DNA from: Methylibium sp. NZG
Lineage (GTDB): Bacteria; Pseudomonadota; Gammaproteobacteria; Burkholderiales; Burkholderiaceae_C
DNA: 64,000 nt
Direction: 5' to 3'
Assembly (NCBI GenBank): GCA_001263235.1
Contig: LGRD01000037.1
Coordinates: 1 to 64,000, forward strand
In this document: positions 30,883-39,546 of the stretch, one piece after another
How positions within the stretch are numbered: the stretch's first letter is position 1
Layout of the letters: each line of letters opens with the position of its first letter
Program-made: the position numbers and the translations under genes
Notes under the pieces: model-generated
Databases searched by the model: none
Seen by the model: only the letters and a program-made list of their open reading frames with translations
Told to the model about the DNA's origin: nothing

Positions 30883-31622
30883 GCCGTTGCGCGCGGCGCG
30901 GACCGCGCCATGGCGTCGGCTGATGCCGTCAGACCCAAGGCCGCGAAGCAGGCGTCGAGCTCGGGCAGCACGCCGCTCGCCAGGCGGCTCGTGGCCAGCT
31001 TCTGCGCCAACACCAGCTTGTCCTTGGTGCTGCGCGCCTTCGCGATGAGCGCCTTGTAGTCGGTCGTGTCTCGCGCCAGCGCGGCGATGTCCACGCCGAC
31101 GCCCTTGACCCGTTCGTAGATTTCGTTGTGGCCGAGGCAGCAGTGCGTGTCAGCTTGAGCGATCGGCCGCTCGGCGACGAAGGCCAGCAGGGTGTCGAAA
31201 GCGCGGGTGACATCGGCACCGTCCTCGACCATGTTGAAGACAACCTTCAGCCGCGATGCCGGCACGCCAATGTGTGCCAGCTCGACCAACGTCGCGATCG
31301 TGTCCTGCTGCTGCTTCAAGGCGGGCACGGTCGGCACGACGAAGCAATCGAAGTCCTCCTGGCTGCCGCGGTACTTGCGCATCAACGCCAGCAGCTCCTC
31401 CACGTTGCTCGCGCCGATGTCGACCACGACGCTTTCGACGGTTTGCAGGTACTCCTGCAACTCGCCGAACTGCCGCCCGCGCAAGGCCTGGCCCTGGCCG
31501 TCGTCGGCGTTGATGCTTTCGACGCAGACGAGCTCGGCGCCAGGGAGACGGGGCACCAGCAGATGTCGGGCAACGGTGGTCTTGCCGACGTTGCCGGAGA
31601 AGTTAATGACGGCTATCTTCAT
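30879..31622 (-). CDS. stbB: StbB-like P-loop ATPase
   Basis: 247 residues. A Walker A/ParA-like motif INFSGNVGKTTVARHLL is at residues 6-22 and VVVDIGASNVEEL (Walker B-like) near residue 65. Length and layout fit StbB, an ATPase that in R388-type plasmids acts with StbA to balance conjugation against vertical stability. It overlaps both neighbours slightly and lies divergent from the mobilisation genes. It could be mistaken for a ParA; the large ParB at 57299 has no other obvious ATPase partner. Confidence 0.75.
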   Translation of the reverse strand: MKIAVINFSGNVGKTTVARHLLVPRLPGAELVCVESINADDGQGQALRGRQFGELQEYLQTVESVVVDIGASNVEELLALMRKYRGSQEDFDCFVVPTVPALKQQQDTIATLVELAHIGVPASRLKVVFNMVEDGADVTRAFDTLLAFVAERPIAQADTHCCLGHNEIYERVKGVGVDIAALARDTTDYKALIAKARSTKDKLVLAQKLATSRLASGVLPELDACFAALGLTASADAMARSAPRATA

Positions 31623-31983
31623 CGCTGCTCCTGTTGCGGATCAATGGGTTGGTGATGCGGTTGCGCACGAAGGCCTCGGCGATGTCCTTGCCGCTGAGAG
31701 GCTCCGCCCGAGGCAGCGCGAGAGCCGGCACGGGAGGCCGCCGCTTAGTCGGCGTCTCGGCGGTGCGTGCCGCACCGTCCTCGACCTCGGCCGCCGCGTC
31801 GAGCTCCTGCCTGGCCGCCTCGCGCTGGACAGTGCTCCTGCTGACCAGCACGCCGGCATCGGCCAAGGCCGCACGGATCGCCTCGAACGTGTAGCCCTCG
31901 GCGCGAAGCTGTCGAATCTCCGCTTCGAAGGCCCGGGCCTTGCGCGTTCGTCTACCGGGTGGGTGTTTCGGCGCCAGCTTCAT
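31603..31983 (-). CDS. stbA: StbA-like DNA-binding protein
   Basis: 126 residues. The first 60 hold a basic tail and an HTH-like segment (IRQLRAEGYTFEAIRAALAD...STVQREAAR), the rest is Pro/Ala-rich and ends with GKDIAEAFVRNRITNPLIR. StbA of R388 binds direct repeats next to oriT; three direct repeats (31997-32148) lie just upstream of this gene. The ATG at 31983 is chosen, since the frame upstream overlaps that repeat region. The gene overlaps stbB by about 20 bp. Confidence 0.65.
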   Translation of the reverse strand: MKLAPKHPPGRRTRKARAFEAEIRQLRAEGYTFEAIRAALADAGVLVSRSTVQREAARQELDAAAEVEDGAARTAETPTKRRPPVPALALPRAEPLSGKDIAEAFVRNRITNPLIRNRSSDEDSRH

Positions 31984-31996
31984 TTCGTCGCTTTGG

Positions 31997-32148
31997 TTCG
32001 GTCTCGGTGCGCTCCTGACCCGGTCCCGGTTCACTCTTGCATCGGCGCCGGCGCAGTGCCTGATCACTCGCGCACGCTACGTGTTCGGTCTCTGCTCGCT
32101 CTCGGGTCAGTTGCGCCCGCTCTCGGTTCGGTCTTGGCTCACCTGACC
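31997..32148. repeat. Three direct repeats between stbA and mobC, candidate StbA sites and oriT region
   Basis: Three units start with TTCGGTCT at 31997, 32084 and 32127. The first and third end in CTGACC about 20 bases later; the second ends in GGGTCAG. They lie in the 339-bp divergent gap between stbA and the MobC-like gene, where oriT is found in related elements. I do not see a clear nic consensus, so the oriT call is by position. Confidence 0.55.
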
Positions 32149-32180
32149 TCATCTTCGGCGCGCCGCCGGCCTTGCGCCGC

Positions 32181-32204
32181 GCTGGATTCAGGGCTGAATC
32201 CAGC
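32181..32204. promoter_or_regulatory. Element-wide palindromic operator, site 3
   Basis: Perfect inverted repeat GCTGGATTC-6-GAATCCAGC in the stbA/mobC divergent gap, 119 bp before the MobC-like ATG. It could control the stb operon, the mobilisation operon or both. Confidence 0.65.
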
Positions 32205-32322
32205 GGCTCGACACCTTCGATTCGAGCCAATACTGAATGCGTAGGTGAGTGCAGAGATAGGCGGCGTGCCGCCAGTTTGTGAAGCGTTCCGCTTGACTCG
32301 CATCGCATCGATTGCTCGGACC

Positions 32323-32907
32323 ATGAACACCCCGACTCACGAGTTCGTCACCGTTGGCATGCGCGACCTGAAGGCCGCGCTGGTGGCGCGCGCGCAGGCG
32401 CAGCGAGTCAGCGTGTCGGTGCTGGTGCGTGCGGCTGTCGCGCGCGAGTTGGGGCTCGCCGAGGCGTCGGCCGAGCCCGCGGGCGCGACGCGCGCCGCAG
32501 CCGCGGCGGGCTCGATCGTGAAGCTGTCAATCCGCTTGACGAGGGGCGAGGCCGAGCAGCTTGATGCCGGTGCGCGGCGGGCCGGCCTGTCGCGCGGCGC
32601 CTTCCTCGCGGGGCTGTTGGCGAACGTCGCGTCGTTGACGGGCGACTCGGCGAGCCGCGTCGATTGCCTCGCTGCGCTCACCGCGTCGAGCGCCGAGCTA
32701 TCGACGTTGAGCAGGAGCATTAACCACCTGACAGCCTTGCTGCGTCGGGGCGAGGTTGGTCCGGCGCTGCAGTACCGCCGGATGCTCGACACGCTGGGCG
32801 ATGACGTGCGCGCGCACCTGAGCCTGGCCGCGGGCGTCCTGGCCGACCTGCGGCCCGCGCGCCCATCCGCCAGGCGCGGCGAGTCGAGGCGACCCGCAGC
32901 CTCGTGA
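32323..32907 (+). CDS. mobC: MobC-like relaxosome accessory protein
   Basis: 194 residues. It begins with VTVGMRDLKAALVARAQAQR and has a ribbon-helix-helix-like middle (KLSIRLTRGEAEQLDAGARRAGLS, residues 65-90). The C-terminus has LSRSINHLTALLRRGEVGPAL, close to the conserved NQIARNLNQ-type motif of MobC proteins. It would bind oriT and help the relaxase. A GTG at 32245 is a possible earlier start. It is followed after 16 bp by the relaxase. Confidence 0.75.
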   Translation: MNTPTHEFVTVGMRDLKAALVARAQAQRVSVSVLVRAAVARELGLAEASAEPAGATRAAAAAGSIVKLSIRLTRGEAEQLDAGARRAGLSRGAFLAGLLANVASLTGDSASRVDCLAALTASSAELSTLSRSINHLTALLRRGEVGPALQYRRMLDTLGDDVRAHLSLAAGVLADLRPARPSARRGESRRPAAS

Positions 32908-32923
32908 AGCGAAGGAGATCGAC

Positions 32924-33883
32924 ATGTCCGAACCTCATGACATCGACGGAGTGCTGATTCAGTGGGGCGACCGCTTGTTCTATCCCGGCAACCGCGTCGT
33001 GAAGACCAAGCCGCAGCCCAAGCTCAGCGGCCTGGCGGCGCGCCAGCAGGCGGCGGCCATCCGCGAGCGCATCGAGGCAACCGTTGTGCGCCGGGTGCCG
33101 CAGGTGATGGTCAAGGTGACGGGCGGTGGGCGCGGCATGAAGGCCATCGCGGCGCACTTCCGCTACATCAGCAAGAACGGCCGGCTCGAGATCGAAGACG
33201 AGCGCGGCGAGACAATGCGCGGCAAGGACGCGCTGCACGAGCTGGCCGACGACTGGCGCTTCGGTGGCAGTCTCATCGAAGACGTGAGCGACCGACGCGA
33301 GGCCTTCAACATCATGTTGTCGATGCCACGCGGCACGGACCCGGCGACCGTGCAGTGGGCGGCGCGCGAGTTCGCGAAGATCGAGCTGGCCGACCACAAG
33401 TACGTGATGGTGCTGCACGACCACCAAGCAAACCCGCATGTGCACATCAGCGTGCGCGCGGAGTCAAAGCATGGCCGGCGTCTGAACCCGCGCAAGACCG
33501 ACCTGCACCGCTGGCGCGAGACCTTCGCGGAAAAGCTGCGCGAGCGGGGTGTCGAGGCCGAGGCGACGCGCCAGGCGACGCGGGGCAACAGCCGCAACTA
33601 TGACCCGCTGTGGCGCATCAAGGCGCGGGAGGATGGACGGCTTCGCGCCGAGAGTGTGGGTACGAAGTCAAGTCAGCGCGCCCAGGCCACGCGAGCAGAC
33701 GCTGCTGTTGCCTGGCAACAGATCGGGCGCTCGCTCGCTGCATCCGATAGTCCCGACGATCGCAATCTCGCGCGGGCGATCAATCGATTTGTTGAACAGG
33801 CGGGCGCCACGACCATGACTGGCGTGCACAAGTTGCCTGAGCGGAAATCGGTCGCACCTGAAACGAATATTGAGCGCCGATGA
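32924..33883 (+). CDS. MOBP-type relaxase
   Basis: 319 residues. The metal-binding histidine triad is HDHQANPHVH at residues 165-174; motif I Tyr is probably Tyr81 in HFRYISKNG. The nuclease domain covers residues 55-215; the C-terminal part is short and ends in a polar tail. It would nick oriT and lead the strand into the recipient. LPD7-like sequence that often follows the relaxase domain in this group is here encoded by a separate gene at 39547. A strong GAAGGAGATC ribosome site precedes the ATG. Confidence 0.88.
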   Translation: MSEPHDIDGVLIQWGDRLFYPGNRVVKTKPQPKLSGLAARQQAAAIRERIEATVVRRVPQVMVKVTGGGRGMKAIAAHFRYISKNGRLEIEDERGETMRGKDALHELADDWRFGGSLIEDVSDRREAFNIMLSMPRGTDPATVQWAAREFAKIELADHKYVMVLHDHQANPHVHISVRAESKHGRRLNPRKTDLHRWRETFAEKLRERGVEAEATRQATRGNSRNYDPLWRIKAREDGRLRAESVGTKSSQRAQATRADAAVAWQQIGRSLAASDSPDDRNLARAINRFVEQAGATTMTGVHKLPERKSVAPETNIERR

Positions 33884-33945
33884 CCAGGCCGGGGCGGTAC
33901 CACAGCCGAGAGCGCTTGACGCAGGATGCTGTTGGTGGAAGGCCA

Positions 33946-34803
33946 CTACGCCGCTACCGCGCGGGAGGGGCGAACCTCATCGAGAAGAGCCAACTCGTTC
34001 GAGAAGAACACTACCTCTGCCCCCTCGCGTCTGGTGTGTGCGCTGTATCGAAGGCCAAATGTCTGGCATCGCCACTGGCTGTACATCGCGCGAATCTGCG
34101 GGACGTTGTCATACGAAACGATCCAGGGCTGCTTCAGACGCGCGACGCGCAACGCAATCGCGAGATGATCATCGTGGTCGTAGTGATCCTCGTAGAGCCC
34201 CTTGCCTTTGACGTAGTAGGGAGGATCCAGGTACACGAGTGAACGGCGGGGAATCTTCGGGAGCACCGAACCGAGCAGCACATTCGCGTCAAGGTTGTAC
34301 AACGAGACTCGATGTCGGAGCGTTGCAATGCGTTCGATGCGGTCGATCAGGTCAGTCTTGTTGTACCGGGCGTCGAGCTTCCAGTGCCCCGTCTGATCCT
34401 TGCCGCCGATGACACCTCCACGAATGATGCCGGAGCGGTTTACGCGATTGAGGAAAAACGTCGAGAAGGCCAGGTCGAGCGGCTCGGCAGATACATCGTC
34501 CTGAATCGCTCGCTGGCGTTTCCACTGCGCAATCGACACGCCGCTTCTAGAAATTCTGGCGCAAAGCGCTTCTGTGTCGTCAAGAACGCAGGCCCAGAAC
34601 GCATGAACCGAGCGGTTCAGATCGTTGATGTGAATGTGCGACGCGTACTCCAACTTCAAGAGCGCAATGGCAACGCCGGCGCCACCGGCGTATGGTTCGA
34701 TGTAGTGACCGCCCGTGAGGCCGTTCGCGTCCATGAGATTCGCCACGAACTGAGTCAGCCGTCCTTTTCCGCCAGGGTAACGGAGTGGAGTGACGAATTG
34801 CAC
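33946..34803 (-). CDS. Dam-like (D12 class) adenine-N6 DNA methyltransferase
   Basis: 285 residues. It opens with LRYPGGKGRL, has the SAM motif EPYAGGAGVAIAL at residues 36-48, and the catalytic DPPY at residues 193-196, in the order of the alpha class. It is an adenine methylase with unknown target; no restriction endonuclease gene is adjacent. The start is a GTG at 34803. It is the last gene of the lower-G+C NYN-ParB-Dam cassette, 72 bp after the ParB-like gene, and faces the relaxase. Confidence 0.88.
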   Translation of the reverse strand: MQFVTPLRYPGGKGRLTQFVANLMDANGLTGGHYIEPYAGGAGVAIALLKLEYASHIHINDLNRSVHAFWACVLDDTEALCARISRSGVSIAQWKRQRAIQDDVSAEPLDLAFSTFFLNRVNRSGIIRGGVIGGKDQTGHWKLDARYNKTDLIDRIERIATLRHRVSLYNLDANVLLGSVLPKIPRRSLVYLDPPYYVKGKGLYEDHYDHDDHLAIALRVARLKQPWIVSYDNVPQIRAMYSQWRCQTFGLRYSAHTRREGAEVVFFSNELALLDEVRPSRAVAA

Positions 34804-34875
34804 AGCTTTATCCGTTGCTGCGACGTGGTCGCACCGGCTGGGGCAACGGACGTGTCGAGTGGCCCCTACGCATGG

Positions 34876-36237
34876 CTAGGTGGTGGCTTCAAACAACGCA
34901 GATAGGTACGGATGCCACCGGCCCCAGATCCGTTTCACCTCGGTCGGGTCTGGGTCGGCCTTAAGGCTGTGCACATAGTCATGCAAGGCTTGAATCGAGT
35001 GGAGCGCACCCGAGTCTGAAAGGCCACGCCTGACTTCGCGGAACGATTGATCTTTGCCACTCGGGTCGATTTGCTTGAGGACCGCAGTTATCTTCTCTTT
35101 GAGCGAAATCCCCACGTCGGTCCATGCCTTGCGGCCTTTGTTGAGGTGTTCAACGGGCACTGGCACCTTTTGGTGGATCAGGAAGAAGTCGGTGCTCAAC
35201 TCCAGGAAAACACGTGTGAGCACTCCGCCGGTGTTCGCGAGCTTTGCGGGCTGCAGGCGCAGCGCCTCTTGGTACAACTCTGCCAAGCGCGGGTCGGTCA
35301 CTCGAAGGTGATGATCTCTACCCTTGATAGCCAAAGTTTGTCGATCAATAGGGAGGGCAACCTTGCGCGAGGACTTGGCGGCCTTCTTGGCTGCTGCGGC
35401 GCCTTGGCCCCCGCCACCAGTCGTTCCACCCGAAGCGAGGACGCCGTACTTGCCAAACGTGTCGATGAAGTCTTTGCGGTCTTCGGCGCGTTTGATCTTG
35501 TCGACGGTGAACCCGTCTGCGGCCATCTCTCGGATCATCCGCAGCAACAAATCGGTGCCGCGTTTGTTGTCACCATTGCCGAACGTGATCTGGCCCTCCT
35601 TGGCGATCTGGACGCCGAGCGCAGCGCTGACATACGGCATCTGGAATACGCGGTCGAGATTGGTCGTCTTGCCCTGCAGCTTCTTCGCCAGTGCTGCGGA
35701 AAGGGCGCCATTTGCGCGTAGGTGGTCAAGGACTGCCTTGGAGGGCCTTACCTTGCCCCGATACGCATCAGCTCGGGAGGTTGCTTCTGCACCCCATTGA
35801 TACAGGCCTCTCCCGCCGAGCGTTCGATGCTTGCGCTCGATCCACTTGAGCGCAGCGGGCTTGTCCGCCATAACGACGCAGTACAACTTCTTCACTGGCT
35901 TGGCGTTGTATGCCTTTGACAGCTCAATGAACTTCTGGTGCCAGCGAGTACCCGAAGCCAGCGCCGGTGTTTCCAGGAGGCGGATCGCAGTAACTCTACG
36001 ATTGCCCTCTACGACGATGAACTGCTTTGCGTTCTCTGGGTCCGGGCAGATGATGGGTAGCTCGGACGGATTCGTGCCGTTCTCGACCAGGTCGGCCGCC
36101 AGGTTGACGAGGTTGTCCTCCTGCTCGGCCAGCATCGCTTGGTAGGCCGCTCGAGTCGTCTCCTGATCACCGATCCGGAAGTTTCCGAGGTCCACGGTTA
36201 ACCGCGCGACGTCGATTTCTTTTCGCTCCCATTCCAT
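34876..36237 (-). CDS. ParB/Srx-domain protein of the methylase cassette
   Basis: 453 residues. The first 120 form a ParB/Srx-like fold with the motif VVEGNRRVTAIRLL near residues 75-88. A helical middle follows, then a Gly/Lys-rich hinge near residue 285, and a C-terminal 150-residue all-helical domain with LTRVFLELSTDFFLI and LHDYVHSLKADPDPTEVKRIW. The last part resembles HEPN-like tails that I recall on ParB-type proteins in defence islands, but this is a weak inference. It is unlike the partition ParB at 57299. It is 151 bp after the NYN gene and 72 bp before the methylase, all on one strand. Confidence 0.65.
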   Translation of the reverse strand: MEWERKEIDVARLTVDLGNFRIGDQETTRAAYQAMLAEQEDNLVNLAADLVENGTNPSELPIICPDPENAKQFIVVEGNRRVTAIRLLETPALASGTRWHQKFIELSKAYNAKPVKKLYCVVMADKPAALKWIERKHRTLGGRGLYQWGAEATSRADAYRGKVRPSKAVLDHLRANGALSAALAKKLQGKTTNLDRVFQMPYVSAALGVQIAKEGQITFGNGDNKRGTDLLLRMIREMAADGFTVDKIKRAEDRKDFIDTFGKYGVLASGGTTGGGGQGAAAAKKAAKSSRKVALPIDRQTLAIKGRDHHLRVTDPRLAELYQEALRLQPAKLANTGGVLTRVFLELSTDFFLIHQKVPVPVEHLNKGRKAWTDVGISLKEKITAVLKQIDPSGKDQSFREVRRGLSDSGALHSIQALHDYVHSLKADPDPTEVKRIWGRWHPYLSALFEATT

Positions 36238-36388
36238 TCTCGATGACCTCCGCTTGAGCCACGCGCCCTACATTTGGCGTTCTAGGCTGATCTGCCGACC
36301 ACTGGATACCGTGCCGAGTTTGGTGGATCGGCTGCTGTTGTTACCTCGGTGGCAACCCCAGCCAGACACTTCCGCCCTGTCCCGACCG

Positions 36389-37282
36389 TCATGGGGGCAA
36401 AACAGCGCGGAACTGACTTCGCGCGTAGATCTTCTCCGCGTTGGTGAGCTGCCCTCGCGCTAGAGATTGGAATACGTGGTGGATCAGCGCGCGGTCAATC
36501 AAGGGGTTGATCCTGCTTGTTGCTGCGTCTACCGCGTTGCCCAATTGGCCCGATTGTTGCGCCACGTAAGCCACGACGGCAGCCTTGATGGCGGTTTGGT
36601 CTGACGCGGTCAGCTGACGAGGTGCAGCCGCTCCTGACGCCGCCGAAGTAGGCGGCCCGGGCGGTGTCGGCTGCGAATTCACGGGCACTGCCGGCGCTGC
36701 ACCTGGTACTGTCTTAGGCGGATTGAACTTGACTACAGGCGCTAAGTCCGACGCGCCCAAGCGCCCGACCCGGTCAGCTCGGCTCGTGACCTCCCAACTC
36801 TGGTGGTGGACAACGCCTGCCGCCAAGTCCTCAACACCAAGCACTGCGATTCGGACCCCGCGCTTCTGCGCAATCTCGATACCGACTGCCAGGTCACCAT
36901 CGCCTGTGACTAGAACAGCATCGCAAACGGCGTGGTGCGTGGTCAGTTCGATGAGGTCGGTAACGATCAGGGAGTCGACCCCTTTCTGTTGTCCCTTGCC
37001 ATTGACCGTTCCAGCCCGAAACTGAACATCGTCCACCTCGACGAGTGCTCGTTGCTGTTGGCTGAGGCCGCTGCTGAACACCCCGTCGTACCAGTAGACG
37101 CGCAGGAGTTCCTTGTCGGCCAGGTCAAGCGCGGCGCTGGCCTTTGAGAGCAGGACCTTGATGAGGCCCGCCGGGTCATTGATCTCAAGATCGGCGCGCT
37201 TGGTGCTTGCCCGCCGACTCACGATCTCAATGGACTGCCGCAACAGGTATCCGGCATCGACCATCACCACGTAACGGTGCAT
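36389..37282 (-). CDS. NYN-domain (LabA/MARF1-like) predicted RNase
   Basis: 297 residues. The NYN fold is seen in residues 1-170: YVVMVDAGYL at 4-13, KGVDSLIVTDLIEL near 105 and AVLVTGDGDLAVGIEIAQKRG near 125, giving the usual acidic metal-binding residues. A Pro/Ala linker separates a C-terminal domain of about 90 residues (ASDQTAIKAAVVAYVAQQSG...IHHVFQSLARGQ), which looks like an OST-HTH/LOTUS-type winged helix as in LabA-like proteins. I use the ATG at 37282; the longer frame would cross the hairpin at 37305-37322. First gene of the cassette with the ParB-like and Dam-like genes. Confidence 0.8.
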   Translation of the reverse strand: MHRYVVMVDAGYLLRQSIEIVSRRASTKRADLEINDPAGLIKVLLSKASAALDLADKELLRVYWYDGVFSSGLSQQQRALVEVDDVQFRAGTVNGKGQQKGVDSLIVTDLIELTTHHAVCDAVLVTGDGDLAVGIEIAQKRGVRIAVLGVEDLAAGVVHHQSWEVTSRADRVGRLGASDLAPVVKFNPPKTVPGAAPAVPVNSQPTPPGPPTSAASGAAAPRQLTASDQTAIKAAVVAYVAQQSGQLGNAVDAATSRINPLIDRALIHHVFQSLARGQLTNAEKIYARSQFRAVLPP

Positions 37283-37304
37283 CAACGGCTCCCAGAAAAA
37301 GATA

Positions 37305-37322
37305 AGCCCCCTAAAAAGGGGG
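37305..37322 (-). terminator. Hairpin followed by T-rich stretch in the leader of the NYN gene
   Basis: On the minus strand GCCCCC, TTTTTA, then GGGGGC followed by TTATCTTTTT. It looks like a rho-independent terminator or attenuator, 23 bp upstream of the NYN start. It may insulate the cassette from abiEi read-through. Confidence 0.5.
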
Positions 37323-37547
37323 CAGGCGCTCGGAACCCCTTGATAGGGAAGGAAGCTCTCCGCGTTGACGAAGTATAGCCGAAACCGCTCTGGCGGCCCG
37401 AGCAACCGTTCGTGCGTGCGCCGCATGGAGACTTGATCACGAAGTGTGACCTGGCGCCTGGCTCATCATTTGCGGGGATCGACGCTCCACGCCGCCGCAG
37501 CCTGTCGGGTTCCAATTCGCGCGAGGCGCCCGCACGCCACGTGCTCC
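37323..37547. other. Gap where an abiEii toxin gene would be expected
   Basis: About 225 bp after the abiEi stop. In normal AbiE systems the AbiEii nucleotidyltransferase gene begins here, overlapping the antitoxin stop. A frame opens at the expected spot (ATG overlapping the stop region near 37551) but reads only 89 codons of sequence unlike AbiEii. Base composition falls from high to lower G+C towards the cassette. The gap may mark the insertion edge of the cassette. Confidence 0.45.
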
Positions 37548-38153
37548 TCATCCTGTCAGCGCCTCATGGTACGGGCGCATCACGTTGGTCATGCGGTTGA
37601 CCTGCGCGTAGCGCCGCAGCTCATCCATCGTGAATTTGCGCGCCTTCCAGCCCTCGCGCAGCGCCTCCAGTGCCACGTCCAGCCCGACCTTGCTGCGCAG
37701 CTTGAAGCAGTCGGTGATCGTCTTGGCCAGGCTGTAGACGCGCACGGGGGCGCCGTCGAGCATGACGATTTCGATCCCTTCTGAAAACGCAGCGCCCGAC
37801 AGCCGTGTGACCCGGATTGCCGTGCCGGTCCCCTTGGGCGCGTGCGTGCCGGCCGGCAGCGCGATCCAGACCTCGAACGGCGCCTGGACGCCGACCTCGT
37901 GGATCTCCAGCGCCGAGAGCAGGCACACGACGGCCTTTGGGGCCTGCTTGGTCACCTCGATGACCGACTGGTGGGCACTGGGCGAGACCTCAATGCCCGT
38001 GTAGAGACCTCGGCCCACGCGGCGCAGGTGGCCACGGGCTGCCGCGCGTGAGAGGACACGCGGCGGAACTCCGGCAGCCGCGAGTTCGCGTGCAGAGACG
38101 GCCGGCTGCGCATCGGCGAGGCGCAGGAGCTTGTCGGCGTGGTTCGAGCCCAT
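37548..38153 (-). CDS. AbiEi-like type IV antitoxin, orphan
   Basis: 201 residues. The N-terminal winged helix (VSARELAAAGVPPRVLSRAAARG...GLYTG, residues 17-60) and the C-terminal domain (VYSLAKTITDCFKLRSKVGLDVALEAL) fit AbiEi/AbiEi_4 antitoxins, which repress their own operon and counter an AbiEii nucleotidyltransferase. I use the ATG at 38153. The partner toxin is missing (see gap entry). It might still act as a repressor at the operator 38177-38192. Confidence 0.8.
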   Translation of the reverse strand: MGSNHADKLLRLADAQPAVSARELAAAGVPPRVLSRAAARGHLRRVGRGLYTGIEVSPSAHQSVIEVTKQAPKAVVCLLSALEIHEVGVQAPFEVWIALPAGTHAPKGTGTAIRVTRLSGAAFSEGIEIVMLDGAPVRVYSLAKTITDCFKLRSKVGLDVALEALREGWKARKFTMDELRRYAQVNRMTNVMRPYHEALTG

Positions 38154-38176
38154 GTCTGCATGATAGCAAAGTGCAC

Positions 38177-38192
38177 TACTTGTAATCAAGTA
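38177..38192. promoter_or_regulatory. Candidate AbiEi operator
   Basis: Perfect inverted repeat TACTTG-TAAT-CAAGTA, 24 bp upstream of the abiEi ATG and in an AT-rich pocket that should hold the promoter. AbiEi proteins are known to bind inverted repeats in their own promoters. Confidence 0.55.
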
Positions 38193-38223
38193 ATGTGTTT
38201 TCGGGACTATGGCGATCGCTGGC

Positions 38224-39528
38224 CTACGAACCCGCGGCAGCGGCTTCCACTCGGGTCGCGAAACCAGCTGCCCTAGGTCGGCCTGCCTCCCGCGGTATCG
38301 GTGGCATCGTCTCGCCCGCGGGATGCCACAGCCAGACCGGTGCCGAAGGATCGCTCACCTGAAGGTATCGCCCGTCGTCGACGCCGACTGGCACGATGAA
38401 CAGCAGGGGCGCCAAACCCTCGCAGTCGGTCAGCGTCGCGCAGGCCAGCGCGCTTGCCGCTCCCAGGTTGTAGCGAAGTCCCTTGATGAACGATCGCCCG
38501 TCGCCCACGAGCTTCCTGACGAGCTGCTTCTCGAATGCGTCCTCGACCGGCAGCCACTGCCGCGTGACCAGCATCAGCGACAGCTCGACGATCGTCGGGA
38601 CGCCCGCCGCGGCGACGCTGAAGGTGGCGATCATCACCATGTGGATGTCGTCGGCAGCGCCCCACAGCGCGAGTGCCGGCTCGAAGCGCCGGCCGAGCCG
38701 GCGGTAGAGCTGTTCGTCCAGCGCGAAGGCCTGGTCGGGGACGTGCTTCACCACTGCCTTGAAGCCGTAGCGTGCCGGCACGATCTCCTTCACCTCGGCG
38801 ATCAGCAGCATCAGGTGCTGCGGCTTGCCGGGCGACGCGATGGCCTGCGACCACTGCGACATGCGCCTGGCGTTGATCGCATCTCGCTGATCGACCGCGA
38901 ACACTTCGGGGATGAACAGCCGCGCGCGCAGCGAATCCCCACGCGCGATCTTGTTCTCGGCTGCCTGAAGCAGGTGCCTGCGCACCGTCCCCCAGTTGCG
39001 CTTGCCCGCGAAGCCGGGTTGCCAGCGCGTCAGCTCGGCCTGGTCCCACAGGTAGTGCAGCAGTCCACGCAACGATAGCTTCGTGCCGCTGCTCGCCACG
39101 CTATCGCTGTCGCCGCCCGCGGTCGGCATCGTCGAGCGGCCCGCGATCTTCGACATCGCGAAGTCGAGCTTGAGCGTCGTTTCGCCGGTGGCCGGGTCTT
39201 CGGTGATCGCCGAGCCCAGCACCTGCCCCAGGCCGGAGACCTCGGGCGGCGGCTCGTAGGAGGCGCAGTCTGGCGCATGGTGGCTGCCCGTGTCCGGCAT
39301 GCGCTTGACGATGTAGCTTCCACCCAAGCCGGCCAGGCGGGCAACGTACATCTCCACGCCGTCCACCAGGCACAGGCAGCGAGGGCGTTGATGCGCTGCG
39401 TGCGCGTCCGCGATGGCTTCAGCGAACGCTGCCGTTCCAGCTTCGAATCGCTTGCCGCCAACGAGGTAGGCCGCTCGCCGACCGCCACGCTCGATGGCTT
39501 CACCCGGCTGCGGCGCCACTGTCGCCAT
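38224..39528 (-). CDS. DUF1173 family conjugative-element protein
   Basis: 434 residues, the family size. No signal peptide. Features include a CLCLVDGVEMYVARLAGLGG region near residue 50, a possible metal-binding CAS/His cluster (GSHHAPDCASYEPP near residue 83) and a helical middle with SLRGLLHYLWDQAELTRW. The family is found in the transfer regions of ICEs and plasmids; its function is not known. It lies 18 bp after the LPD7 gene and is the last gene of the long minus-strand transfer run. Confidence 0.8.
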   Translation of the reverse strand: MATVAPQPGEAIERGGRRAAYLVGGKRFEAGTAAFAEAIADAHAAHQRPRCLCLVDGVEMYVARLAGLGGSYIVKRMPDTGSHHAPDCASYEPPPEVSGLGQVLGSAITEDPATGETTLKLDFAMSKIAGRSTMPTAGGDSDSVASSGTKLSLRGLLHYLWDQAELTRWQPGFAGKRNWGTVRRHLLQAAENKIARGDSLRARLFIPEVFAVDQRDAINARRMSQWSQAIASPGKPQHLMLLIAEVKEIVPARYGFKAVVKHVPDQAFALDEQLYRRLGRRFEPALALWGAADDIHMVMIATFSVAAAGVPTIVELSLMLVTRQWLPVEDAFEKQLVRKLVGDGRSFIKGLRYNLGAASALACATLTDCEGLAPLLFIVPVGVDDGRYLQVSDPSAPVWLWHPAGETMPPIPREAGRPRAAGFATRVEAAAAGS

Positions 39529-39546
39529 CGAGACTCTCGCGCGCCG

